Assembly: GCF_039543665.1 (NCBI RefSeq)
Contig: NZ_BAABKE010000001.1
Span: 1-64,000 of the forward strand
Direction: 5' to 3'
DNA length: 64,000 nucleotides
Origin: Wohlfahrtiimonas larvae
Lineage (GTDB): Bacteria; Pseudomonadota; Gammaproteobacteria; Cardiobacteriales; Wohlfahrtiimonadaceae
Position 1 is the first letter of the stretch. Each line of letters opens with the position of its first letter. This document shows positions 50,913 to 59,147 of this stretch, piece after piece. The translations under genes were made by a program, and so were the position numbers. The notes beneath the pieces were generated by a model, which saw nothing but the letters and a program-made list of their open reading frames with translations, was not told the DNA's origin and ran no database searches.

Positions 50913-52277
50913 ATGTTTAACATTCAAAAGCAAAGTGGTAAACCACTGTATCAACAGATCATTGAAGGTATTGAAGCTGCGATTATCTCAGGTAAATTAT
51001 CGCCGGGGGAGCGTTTGCCTTCAGAACGTGATTTGAGTATTTGGCTCAATGTGAATCGTTCCACTGTCATTCGTGCATTGGATGAATTGGCCGAGCGTAA
51101 TATTATCATTAAAAAGCTTGGTTCGGGCACTTATGTGAATGATCAAAAGTGGGGATTGCTAACTTATCCATCCTTCAATTGGCGTAACAATATTGTGGAT
51201 AGTTATCAGCAGTTACCATCATTTCAGCCAACTTCTACGCAAAGTAATCATGATTTACGCAACGGTGATTTGCCGATTGATCTCTATCCATCACTCAAAT
51301 TACCTGAATGGGATTGGCAATCATTGATCTTGGCAGAACAGCAAGACAATGTACAATTGGGTATTTTATCGTTAAGGGAATCTGTTCAACGATATCTCAA
51401 AACTCGATTCAGCTTCACTGTACCTGTTGAACAGATCATGATTACATCAGGTGCTCAGCAAGCTATTTCTCTGATTGCTTTAGGTTTATTAAAGCCGGGT
51501 GATGCAATCGGAATTGAGCAACCATCCTATTTCTATGCTTTGCCAATCTTTCAATCTGTAGGTTTGAGAATTTATGGTATTCCTGTGGATCAGCATGGTT
51601 TATCTATAGAACGATTGGATGAATTAGTGCATAAGCATTCGTTAAAAATGCTATTTGTGAATCCTAATTTCCAGAATCCTACAGGTTCAGTGATGCCAAT
51701 GAACCGTAAAAAGGCGTTGATGGATTTTTGCCGACGTAAGAATTTACCGATCGTGGAAGATGATGCTTATAGCCAATTATCTTTTTATTCCACGGTTGAT
51801 ACGAGTCCTATTAAGCAATTGGATATTGAAGGGCAGACGATTTATATTGGCTCGTTATCCAAATATCTCGGAAAATCCATCCGAATTGGTTGGATGATTG
51901 CGCCAGAATCTGTGGTGAATCATTTGGCGAATATTCGTCAAAAGCTGGATTCGGGTTTGAGTGCTTTGCCACAAGTAATGGCGGAGCATTATCTGAATCA
52001 TTATGCATTCACGCATGAAGAAAAATTACGTAAAGAGTTGCATCAACGTGCACAAAATTGTGTGCAATGGCTGAAATCAACTTTGCCAAATGATTATCAA
52101 TTTGATCTGCCATTGGGTGGATTTCATCTATATTTAACCCATAAAAATGCCACGAAAAATATCATTGATTCGTTGGCTACTATGAATATTTTAGCGTTAT
52201 CTTGCGAATATTTTGGTGATAAAAAGCTCCAAAATAGCGCGAGGTTGAGTTTCACACATTTTACCAATGAATCTTGA
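50913..52277 (+). CDS. pdxR: MocR-type transcriptional regulator, PdxR-like
   Basis: From ATG 50913 this is a 454-residue fusion. An N-terminal GntR-type winged helix-turn-helix (about residues 5-75; L-Y-Q-Q-I-I-E-G-I, G-E-R-L-P-S-E-R-D-L, G-S-G-T-Y-V) precedes a fold-type I aminotransferase domain. The PLP-binding lysine is in G-S-L-S-K-Y-L-G near residue 315. A TTG at 50895 would add six codons. Its position divergent from pdxS makes it the likely PLP-sensing regulator of PLP synthesis. A TGCTATGCT extended -10 lies at about 50877-50885. Other MocR roles (GabR, TauR) are less likely given the neighbour. Confidence 0.85.
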   Translation: MFNIQKQSGKPLYQQIIEGIEAAIISGKLSPGERLPSERDLSIWLNVNRSTVIRALDELAERNIIIKKLGSGTYVNDQKWGLLTYPSFNWRNNIVDSYQQLPSFQPTSTQSNHDLRNGDLPIDLYPSLKLPEWDWQSLILAEQQDNVQLGILSLRESVQRYLKTRFSFTVPVEQIMITSGAQQAISLIALGLLKPGDAIGIEQPSYFYALPIFQSVGLRIYGIPVDQHGLSIERLDELVHKHSLKMLFVNPNFQNPTGSVMPMNRKKALMDFCRRKNLPIVEDDAYSQLSFYSTVDTSPIKQLDIEGQTIYIGSLSKYLGKSIRIGWMIAPESVVNHLANIRQKLDSGLSALPQVMAEHYLNHYAFTHEEKLRKELHQRAQNCVQWLKSTLPNDYQFDLPLGGFHLYLTHKNATKNIIDSLATMNILALSCEYFGDKKLQNSARLSFTHFTNES

Positions 52278-52284
52278 GGAAATT

Positions 52285-52989
52285 ATGCGACAAAAAAGTT
52301 TTGATCAATATGCAGAAAAATATGATAGCTGGTTTTTAGAGAATGAAAACGTGCTGTTATCAGAAGTGAAATTAGTAGCTAAAACTTTAGAAGGTTGCCA
52401 AAACATTTTCTCAGTGGGTTGTGGTAGTGGTTTGTTTGAGTCGATTTTGCGTAAAGATTATGGCATTGAGATCAATGAAGGCTTAGAACCATCGAAAGAT
52501 ATGGCAGAAATCGCACAAAAGCGTGGTATTAATGTGACGATTTCAACCTCTGAAGATTTTGATTATGCAGGCAAAAAATATGACACGATTATTTATAATG
52601 GTTGCCCAGGTTACATTACTAATTTAGAAAAGGCATTGAAAAACAGCTTCGATGCTTTGAATGTTGGTGGCAAGTTGATTGTGATCGATATCCCAAAAGA
52701 GAGTGGATATGGGCTTTTGTATAACTTGGCAAAAGCTGTGAAATCTTGGGATCATCCGTTATTGAAAGACGTTTATCCGCGCAATCCTTATCCAATTGAA
52801 TTGGTGGATCAAGCCAATTGGCGTACAACAGGTGAAAAAATTGAAACCATGAAAAAGCTTGGTTTAACTGATTTTGAGTTTTATCAAACATTGGTAGCGC
52901 ATCCTGTCTATTCCAATGATAAAGCCGAAGAACCAATCGAAGGTTATGATAAAGGCGATTATGTCGCGATTTGTGCTTATAAAAGGTAA
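52285..52989 (+). CDS. Class I SAM-dependent methyltransferase
   Basis: This 234-residue methyltransferase (from ATG 52285) begins with F-D-Q-Y-A-E-K-Y-D-S-W-F. It has the SAM-binding glycine motif S-V-G-C-G-S-G-L near residue 43-50, the acidic residue at the end of beta 2 in L-E-P-S, and N-G-C-P-G-Y-I near 93. The substrate is not known. Its start follows GAGGA and lies 7 nt after the pdxR stop, and tenA begins 5 nt after it, so pdxR-methyltransferase-tenA look co-transcribed. A BioC role was considered because bioDA follow, but the N-terminus does not look like BioC. A vitamin-metabolism role is inferred from context only. Confidence 0.8.
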   Translation: MRQKSFDQYAEKYDSWFLENENVLLSEVKLVAKTLEGCQNIFSVGCGSGLFESILRKDYGIEINEGLEPSKDMAEIAQKRGINVTISTSEDFDYAGKKYDTIIYNGCPGYITNLEKALKNSFDALNVGGKLIVIDIPKESGYGLLYNLAKAVKSWDHPLLKDVYPRNPYPIELVDQANWRTTGEKIETMKKLGLTDFEFYQTLVAHPVYSNDKAEEPIEGYDKGDYVAICAYKR

Positions 52990-52994
52990 TCATC

Positions 52995-53642
52995 ATGCAG
53001 CATAATCAACAAGGTTGGAGTGAAACTGCATGGCAGAAGTATTTGCCAATTTATGAAAAAACTCAGCAATTGCCATTCATTCAAGAGTTGATCACAGGGC
53101 GATTGAATGCGGATAGCTTTATGTTTTACATTGAGCAAGATGCGCTGTACTTACAAGTATTCACAAAGCTATTGCGCACTATGTCAGATAGAATGACAGA
53201 ATCTAAATTCAAATGGTACTTTCGTGATTTCTTTGAAGAAAATATGGCTGCAGAAAAAGGCTTGCATGATAGTTATTTAATCCGGGATTTATCGAGTATT
53301 GTGCCAACAGCCACATGCCAGCAGTTTATAGAGTTCAATGAAGAGCTTGCCACTTTGCCAATTGAATTAGCAGTTGCAGGCATGTTGCCATGCTTTATTG
53401 TATATCAGCAACTCGGCATTTATATCCATGATCAACACATTCGTGATGGTAATCAGTATATTGATTGGATCGATATGTACGCAGGCATCGAACATTCTGA
53501 ATCCGTGCGAAAGTTACGGGAAATTTGTGATCATTATGGGAATCAAGCTTCAGATTTTATCCGTACCCAAATGGATGAATATTATGAAGAAGGGTGCTTA
53601 TGGGATCAGAGATTTTGGCAGAGTTGTTATGAGATGAAATAA
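52995..53642 (+). CDS. tenA: TenA family aminopyrimidine aminohydrolase (thiaminase II)
   Basis: This 215-residue all-helical TenA enzyme salvages thiamin breakdown products by hydrolysing aminopyrimidines. The nucleophilic cysteine lies in M-L-P-C-F near residue 134-138, which places it in the TenA_C class. D-x-x-Y-L, the helix pair E-N-M-A-A-E-K-G-L-H and the late Y-E-E-G-C-L-W-D-Q-R-F-W motif support the fold. It begins 5 nt after the methyltransferase. No thiamin pyrophosphate riboswitch is seen upstream. The block ends here, and a 128-bp gap with a promoter precedes bioD. Confidence 0.88.
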   Translation: MQHNQQGWSETAWQKYLPIYEKTQQLPFIQELITGRLNADSFMFYIEQDALYLQVFTKLLRTMSDRMTESKFKWYFRDFFEENMAAEKGLHDSYLIRDLSSIVPTATCQQFIEFNEELATLPIELAVAGMLPCFIVYQQLGIYIHDQHIRDGNQYIDWIDMYAGIEHSESVRKLREICDHYGNQASDFIRTQMDEYYEEGCLWDQRFWQSCYEMK

Positions 53643-53685
53643 ATATGGAATAAAAATCATCATTGAATACAAGTAATTAAGATTT

Positions 53686-53740
53686 ATGTAAACTTAATAT
53701 TTTCTTAATAGATTGACATAAGCCGCTGCTGCGTTACAAT
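53686..53740 (+). promoter_or_regulatory. bioDA promoter overlapped by candidate BirA operator
   Basis: A perfect -35 TTGACA (53713-53718) and -10 TACAAT (53735-53740) are 16 bp apart. The half-sites ATGTAAACT (53686-53694) and GATTGACAT (53711-53719) are separated by exactly 16 bp, the same spacing as the E. coli bio operator TTGTAAACC-N16-GGTTTACAA. The right half covers the -35. Repression by biotin-loaded BirA would then block polymerase. Confidence 0.7.
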
Positions 53741-53770
53741 TTTATCTGTTTTTAATTAAGGCAGAATGAA

Positions 53771-54451
53771 ATGGCAACGATGCAGCGCTTTTTTGTGACG
53801 GGTACAGATACAGAAATTGGTAAAACAAGAATCACAGCAGGCTTATTAGAAAAAGCAGGACAGTTGGGCTTGCAATCTTTGGGTATTAAACCCGTGGCAA
53901 GTGGTAGCGAAATCACACAAGATGGGCTTCGCAATGAAGATGCTGTGGCGCACCAAAAAGCTTCTACATATTCGTGTGATTATGCTGTGATTAATCCCTT
54001 TTGCTTTGCACCTGCGATTGCGCCACACATCGTGGCAGAACAAGAAAATATCGAATTAACTGTAAAATCCATCAATGAAGCTTTAAAACCTGCATTAGCA
54101 CAATCAGCAGAATTTGTATTGATCGAAGGTGCGGGTGGTTGGCATACGCCATTGAATCAACAAGAATGCTATTCAGATTGGGTGAAATCAGCACAATTAC
54201 CTGTGATTTTAGTTGTGGGCGTGAAGTTAGGCGCAATCAATCACGCATTATTAACGCAGGAATCTATTTTAAAATCAGGATTACGATTAGCAGGCTGGGT
54301 TGCTAATTGTGTCGATCCCGATATGCCATATCAAGCCGAAAACATCGAATATTTAAAAGCTCATATAGAAGCGCCTTGTTTGGGTGTTGTGCCATTTTTA
54401 GCAGAGGGCGATTCAGTATCTAGCTATTTATCTTTACCACCATTGAAATAA
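53771..54451 (+). CDS. bioD: Dethiobiotin synthetase
   Basis: This 226-residue BioD closes the ureido ring of dethiobiotin from DAPA, CO2 and ATP. The P-loop region F-V-T-G-T-D-T-E-I-G-K-T-R near residue 8-20 is diagnostic (canonical G-T-D-T-x-x-G-K-T), and K-P-V-A-S-G near 41 binds substrate. The E-G-A-G-G-W-H-T-P-L motif near 117-126 is also present. It is followed by bioA 9 nt later. The promoter upstream carries a BirA-like operator. bioB, bioF and bioH are not in this window. Confidence 0.95.
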   Translation: MATMQRFFVTGTDTEIGKTRITAGLLEKAGQLGLQSLGIKPVASGSEITQDGLRNEDAVAHQKASTYSCDYAVINPFCFAPAIAPHIVAEQENIELTVKSINEALKPALAQSAEFVLIEGAGGWHTPLNQQECYSDWVKSAQLPVILVVGVKLGAINHALLTQESILKSGLRLAGWVANCVDPDMPYQAENIEYLKAHIEAPCLGVVPFLAEGDSVSSYLSLPPLK

Positions 54452-54460
54452 GAGAAAAAC

Positions 54461-55816
54461 ATGGCAGAAAATCAAAAGTGGATGCAACGTGATTTATCCG
54501 TTGTTTGGCATCCTTGTACGCAAATGAAAGATCACGAAACTTATCCATTAATCCCGATTAAACGCGGTGAAGGTTTATGGCTCTATGATTTTGATGGCAA
54601 TAAATATTTAGATGGCATCAGTTCTTGGTGGGTGAATGTGTTTGGGCACGCGAATCCTCGCATTAATCAAGCTGTGAAAGATCAGTTGGATCAATTGGAG
54701 CATGTGATCATGGCGGGCTTTACCCATGAACCAATGATCGAACTGTCAGAAGAGTTGGTGCGCATTACGGGTGAAGGCTTGGATTACTGTTTCTATGCGG
54801 ATAATGGATCATCATGTATTGAATCAGCACTCAAAATGAGCATGCATTATTGGCGCAATATTGGTGAGCCTACAAAGAATAAATTTGTGACGTTTACCAA
54901 TAGCTATCACGGTGAAACTGTAGGTGCGATGTCCGTTGGTGATACATCTTTATACACGCAAAGTTATAAATCCATGCTGTTTGATACCTTCAAAGTCACC
55001 GCACCTGATTTGTACTACAAAGTAGAAGATGAAACAGTCGAAGCTTACACATTGAAAATGTTTGTGGAAATGGAAGAATTAATTCATAAGCATCATAATG
55101 AAATTGCAGCAGTCATCATCGAGCCATTGGTGCAATGTGCAGGTGGCATGCGTATGCATTCGCCATTGTATTTAACAAAGCTTCGCGAATTGTGTGATCA
55201 GTACAATGTGCACATTATTTTGGATGAAATTGCTGTAGGTTTTGGTCGTACAGGCACGATGTTTGCCCATGAGCAAGCGAATATGGTGCCAGATTTCTTG
55301 TGTTTATCAAAAGCATTAACAGGTGGATATTTACCGATGTCCGTTTGTATGACGAGCAAAAAAGTTTACGATGCTTTTTATCGTGACTATCATCCTGAAT
55401 CTGTATTCTTACATTCGCACAGTTATACAGGCAATGCATTGGCTTGTAGCGCGGCATTGGCAACATTATCTATTTTTAGGGATGATAATGTGATCGAGCA
55501 TAACCAAAAACTCATTCAAGCATTTGCGAAATATACGAATCCGCTCAAGGATCATCCCAATGTGGCAGAAGTTCGTCAGCAAGGGATGATCACGGCGATT
55601 GAAGTTGTGAAGGATAAAGCAACCAGAGAGTCATTCCCATGGGAAAGCCGCATTGGTTTAAAGATGTTCAACTATGCCACACAAAAGGGCTTATTGATTC
55701 GCCCACTCGGTGGAATCGTGTACTTTAATACGCCATATATCGTGACTGAAAAAGATATTGAATGGATGGTGAACATCGCAACCGATGCCATTGATTATGG
55801 GCATTCCTCTTCATAA
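54461..55816 (+). CDS. bioA: Adenosylmethionine-8-amino-7-oxononanoate aminotransferase
   Basis: This 451-residue class III PLP aminotransferase makes DAPA from KAPA using S-adenosylmethionine as amino donor. Motifs are V-W-H-P-C-T-Q-M near residue 15-22, S-S-W-W-V near 52-56, D-N-G-S-S near 111, I-L-D-E-I-A-V-G-F-G-R-T-G near 252-264, and the PLP lysine in L-S-K-A-L-T-G-G near 283. The W-H-P-C-T-Q and S-S-W-W motifs distinguish BioA from other class III enzymes. Its last 22 bp overlap the convergent DKNYY gene. Confidence 0.95.
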   Translation: MAENQKWMQRDLSVVWHPCTQMKDHETYPLIPIKRGEGLWLYDFDGNKYLDGISSWWVNVFGHANPRINQAVKDQLDQLEHVIMAGFTHEPMIELSEELVRITGEGLDYCFYADNGSSCIESALKMSMHYWRNIGEPTKNKFVTFTNSYHGETVGAMSVGDTSLYTQSYKSMLFDTFKVTAPDLYYKVEDETVEAYTLKMFVEMEELIHKHHNEIAAVIIEPLVQCAGGMRMHSPLYLTKLRELCDQYNVHIILDEIAVGFGRTGTMFAHEQANMVPDFLCLSKALTGGYLPMSVCMTSKKVYDAFYRDYHPESVFLHSHSYTGNALACSAALATLSIFRDDNVIEHNQKLIQAFAKYTNPLKDHPNVAEVRQQGMITAIEVVKDKATRESFPWESRIGLKMFNYATQKGLLIRPLGGIVYFNTPYIVTEKDIEWMVNIATDAIDYGHSSS

Positions 55817-57126
55817 CCATTAAAATCAAAGCATTGGTTTTGAATTTTAATCATATGGTGATTTTTTAATATTTGAGGGTTTAATTCAGAGCGTGGACCT
55901 AGTAATTTGAGGCTGGCGCCTGATCCTCTGAATACGTTATCTTCATCCATGGCAAAGTTTCCTGCAAGGTATTCAAATGTTGGAATATCGATCATATCCA
56001 CCAATTCAAAGCCATAGCTTGGTACGCGATTTTCAGCAAGGCCTTCGTCAGATTTCCCCGCGTTGGTCCATGAGGAAAGGCTGTTATACATGATTGTTCC
56101 ATCTGTAATAAATGGGCCGTAGAACTCAGTTTTTTGAGGATCAAGTCCTTCTAGGATTTTATATTTTTCAAATTCTATCGCAAATACATAATGCTGGTCT
56201 GTGGCATAGACTGAATTTTGATGTCGGAACGGTTTGAATGTTTTAACATCGGCATCTGTAATGGCGTAAAAGTATCTCATCCATTGTGCATAAATATGGT
56301 TTTTATCAACGAATAAAGTTCTTTCTGAAGTATTGGGCGAAAATAATTGGAAGCTTTCAATATCAACATTAAGATCTAAAACTTTGCCTTCGTTATAAAT
56401 ATTACGGTCATCTTTGGCGATTTCTTTAGTCACTAATTCAAGTTTTTTCGGGTTAGCGCCACGGATGATTTCAGGATAATAATAAGCCTGATTTTTGTCA
56501 ATGGCATAACCTAAAGTATCGGTAGCGGTGCCTGGTTGAATGCTTTTTAGAAATCTGAATGAATTGGCATCGCTGTTTGCGAGAATTTTATCTTTGTAAA
56601 AAATATGGCTTTTATCGCGGGCATGGCCATTGGTGTAGAAAACAAAAGTGTCAGGATCTGCGCCATAAATGATCTTGTTATCCATATAAACGTAGCTGGC
56701 ATCAATGCTGTAAGTAAATGAAAATCCTAGTGATGATCCTAAAATGTCAAATGTATAAGGATCAGCATGAGGAACAATGGCGCCTTCATAAAAAACATGG
56801 TTATCATCAATTACATAGCCTTTGCCTTGGCCATTTGTCGTCCAGTGTGGGCGCAATGTTTGAGGGTTAGCATCTTTGAAAATACGATCTTTATAATAAG
56901 CTTGATCTTTATCCACGGCATAAGTGCCCGTGATCGCTTTAAAGGTGCTTAAATCTGCAATGTTTTTAATGCCAGGGAATCGCTCAAAATATTCTTCATT
57001 AGCAAAATCTTCATAGCTTTCACCGTGGTAGACTGGGATTTCATCAGCTGAAATCAAGCGTAATTGTGCATGCGATATAGACATCAACGCAAAAGATAAA
57101 ATAATGCTGGTTAGTTTAAATTTCAT
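55795..57126 (-). CDS. DKNYY-repeat protein, exported
   Basis: This 443-residue protein has a signal peptide (about residues 1-20, with A-Q after S-H). The rest is a run of about 35-45-residue repeats with the core D-K-x-x-x-Y-Y-x-x-x-I or D-K-N-H-I-Y, the DKNYY pattern. Between cores, D-P-x-T-F and A-N-P-x-x-L elements recur. A C-terminal C-x-x-x-x-x-x-E-C pair could form a disulfide. The predicted location is periplasm. Function is unknown for the whole family. It is a tandem paralogue of the next leftward gene 16 nt upstream, so both are probably one transcript. It overlaps the end of bioA by 22 bp. Confidence 0.75.
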   Translation of the reverse strand: MKFKLTSIILSFALMSISHAQLRLISADEIPVYHGESYEDFANEEYFERFPGIKNIADLSTFKAITGTYAVDKDQAYYKDRIFKDANPQTLRPHWTTNGQGKGYVIDDNHVFYEGAIVPHADPYTFDILGSSLGFSFTYSIDASYVYMDNKIIYGADPDTFVFYTNGHARDKSHIFYKDKILANSDANSFRFLKSIQPGTATDTLGYAIDKNQAYYYPEIIRGANPKKLELVTKEIAKDDRNIYNEGKVLDLNVDIESFQLFSPNTSERTLFVDKNHIYAQWMRYFYAITDADVKTFKPFRHQNSVYATDQHYVFAIEFEKYKILEGLDPQKTEFYGPFITDGTIMYNSLSSWTNAGKSDEGLAENRVPSYGFELVDMIDIPTFEYLAGNFAMDEDNVFRGSGASLKLLGPRSELNPQILKNHHMIKIQNQCFDFNGYEEECP

Positions 57127-57142
57127 AATATATCCCTGCTAA

Positions 57143-58822
57143 TTATTTGGAGCAATCAATGCTTGAGCCTTCTTTGAAACATCCATTTTTATCTCGGCCA
57201 TCAAAATGAGAAGATGCACCGATGATCGGCTTAACAAGTGAGAAAGTTTGTGAGTCTGCCTTCGTAATGAAAGGTGGGCGATAGAAAGAAGTATGCTCTT
57301 TATAATAGATTTTGTTTTTATCTTTAAAGTAGCCATCACCCAATACTTCAAAACTTTCGACATCAACCCCATTGAGCGGGTAAAATTCAGAAACATGAGA
57401 ATAATAAACTTTAAATTTATCTTTGAAAAATCGCCCATCAACATGCTCAAAGCTTAGTGGATCTTTAATGGATTGAACCACTGAATAGCTGAATGCAAAA
57501 ACAAAATAGAGGTTATTTTTATCCCGAGCCATAGATTCATTGATCACTTCAAATGTTTCATAGTCTGCTTCATTAACAATATCTTCACGATAGAAAATGT
57601 GATCTTTGTCTTTAAACCAATCATCGCTGATAATTTCAAAAGTATCGGGATCAAGGCCTTCAATCATTCGGCCATTTTTATAAATGTAGTTTTTATCTTT
57701 AACGTAGGCACGGCCATATTCTGTTGTGGTTATAAATTCAAAGGATTGACCATCAGAGCCTAGAATTTTTTGATCATTATAATAAATGCTGTTTTTATCA
57801 GTAGCGTAGCCCATATCAGGGTAGCGTCGGAATGTTTCAACATCTGCATTCATAATGACACCTGTACCTGAAATGACATTGGTACCATCATGCAATGTGC
57901 CAAATTGATTTTTTTGTATCTTGTTTGGATCAACATTGGCAACTCTTTTACCTTCAGTGTAAAGGTAGTTTTTATCTTTAGCATAATAGCGATTAAGCTC
58001 TTCGTATGACGCAAGATCAGTGCCATTTGTGATGTTGATTTGACCAGGATTTAAAAAGAAATAGGCGCGATTTTTATCAACCGCATGACGAATGAAGGGC
58101 TTGAAGCTTGCGTAGTCAATGTTGGCAAGCTCTGCACCTTGGTAAAAATAATGATTTTTATCTTTGGCAAAATTGCGATTGATGGCTTTAAAGGTTTTAG
58201 CATCTGCATCGAGATACGATCTTAAGCCAAATATAGATTGTGTCATAATTGTTTGATTGTCTATCGCATAGCCATGATCAAATTTTAAGTGTTTGATGTT
58301 GAGCTTTGTTTTTGTACTGCCATGGTAAACATCGGTATTGTCGGTGTAAAAACCATTGCTTAAAGCTTGTAGTTGATCACGAGGAATGCTTTTAAGGATG
58401 TAACCGCCAAAATATGAATGATTTTTATCGCGAGCAATTGCATCATACACATCTAATATTTGGAAAGTGGCTTCATCCCATTGGTCTTTTTCTGGCCCAT
58501 GGTAAGCCCTTGAGAAATCTAAAAATAATTTATGTTTATATTCTTCGATTGTGTCAATGCCAGTGTTTGGAATGATTTTTTGAAAATAATAAATATTATT
58601 TTTATCATGCGCCAAGCCATCTGATAACAACGTAAATGTTTCGGTATCGATTTTATCTTTAGGTAGATCAAATGCATCTGCATATTCATCAATACTTTTG
58701 TAGTAAAAACCTTGCCATGGATAGTAGATTGTTGGCGCTTGGTTTGCAATAAATAGATATAAACCAATGCCGACAATGGTTAGAACAGATGATGCATTTA
58801 AGAGTAATTTTTTAATTTGCAT
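57143..58822 (-). CDS. DKNYY-repeat protein, membrane-anchored
   Basis: This 559-residue protein has an N-terminal hydrophobic helix (about residues 8-27) without a clear cleavage site, so it is likely anchored in the inner membrane with the rest in the periplasm. About twelve repeats follow, each with D-x-x-T-F-x-x-h then A-x-D-K-N-x-h-Y-Y, for example D-K-N-N-I-Y-Y, D-K-N-H-Y-F-Y and D-K-N-S-I-Y-Y. A pair of cysteines lies near the C-terminus. Family function is unknown; the repeats suggest an elongated beta-rich binding surface. It is the first gene of the two-gene paralogous pair. Confidence 0.75.
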   Translation of the reverse strand: MQIKKLLLNASSVLTIVGIGLYLFIANQAPTIYYPWQGFYYKSIDEYADAFDLPKDKIDTETFTLLSDGLAHDKNNIYYFQKIIPNTGIDTIEEYKHKLFLDFSRAYHGPEKDQWDEATFQILDVYDAIARDKNHSYFGGYILKSIPRDQLQALSNGFYTDNTDVYHGSTKTKLNIKHLKFDHGYAIDNQTIMTQSIFGLRSYLDADAKTFKAINRNFAKDKNHYFYQGAELANIDYASFKPFIRHAVDKNRAYFFLNPGQINITNGTDLASYEELNRYYAKDKNYLYTEGKRVANVDPNKIQKNQFGTLHDGTNVISGTGVIMNADVETFRRYPDMGYATDKNSIYYNDQKILGSDGQSFEFITTTEYGRAYVKDKNYIYKNGRMIEGLDPDTFEIISDDWFKDKDHIFYREDIVNEADYETFEVINESMARDKNNLYFVFAFSYSVVQSIKDPLSFEHVDGRFFKDKFKVYYSHVSEFYPLNGVDVESFEVLGDGYFKDKNKIYYKEHTSFYRPPFITKADSQTFSLVKPIIGASSHFDGRDKNGCFKEGSSIDCSK

Positions 58823-58878
58823 ACTTTCCTCAAAGAATTGTATTTGAGGAAAGTATAGCTGATTATAAAGGCTTTTTC

Positions 58879-59130
58879 TTACTTACGAATCAAATAACGA
58901 ATCGTTGGACCATGTTGCTCAATGGCTAATACTTCATAGCCATGATTTTTAGCATCAATTGGAATATTATTGATAGACTGCGGGCAATCACTGATCACTT
59001 CTAAAATATCACCATCATTCAATTGTGGCATCACTTCCAATGTTGCAACGGCAGGATAAGGGCAAGGTTCCCCTACCATATCTAAACGTAATGTTGGGAC
59101 AATTTCATCAACATTGATTGAATCACTCAT
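58879..59130 (-). CDS. yedF: TusA/YedF-like sulfurtransferase-fold protein
   Basis: This 83-residue protein of the TusA/SirA family has the C-P-Y-P motif near residue 23-26 (reactive C23), followed by the helix A-V-A-T-L-E-V and the strand G-D-I-L-E-V-I-S-D-C-P. Such proteins carry persulfide or selenium groups. It is paired with yedE 17 nt upstream in the same order as E. coli yedE-yedF. The homologous YeeE/YeeD pair imports thiosulfate, and a selenium role has been proposed for YedE/YedF. Which substrate applies here is open. Confidence 0.85.
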   Translation of the reverse strand: MSDSINVDEIVPTLRLDMVGEPCPYPAVATLEVMPQLNDGDILEVISDCPQSINNIPIDAKNHGYEVLAIEQHGPTIRYLIRK

Positions 59131-59147
59131 AGTATTTTCCTTATAAA

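Noticed and set aside
52278..53770. Thiamin pyrophosphate riboswitch near tenA
   Set aside because: No CTGAGA...ACCTGATCTGG-like thi-box core was seen upstream of the methyltransferase-tenA pair.
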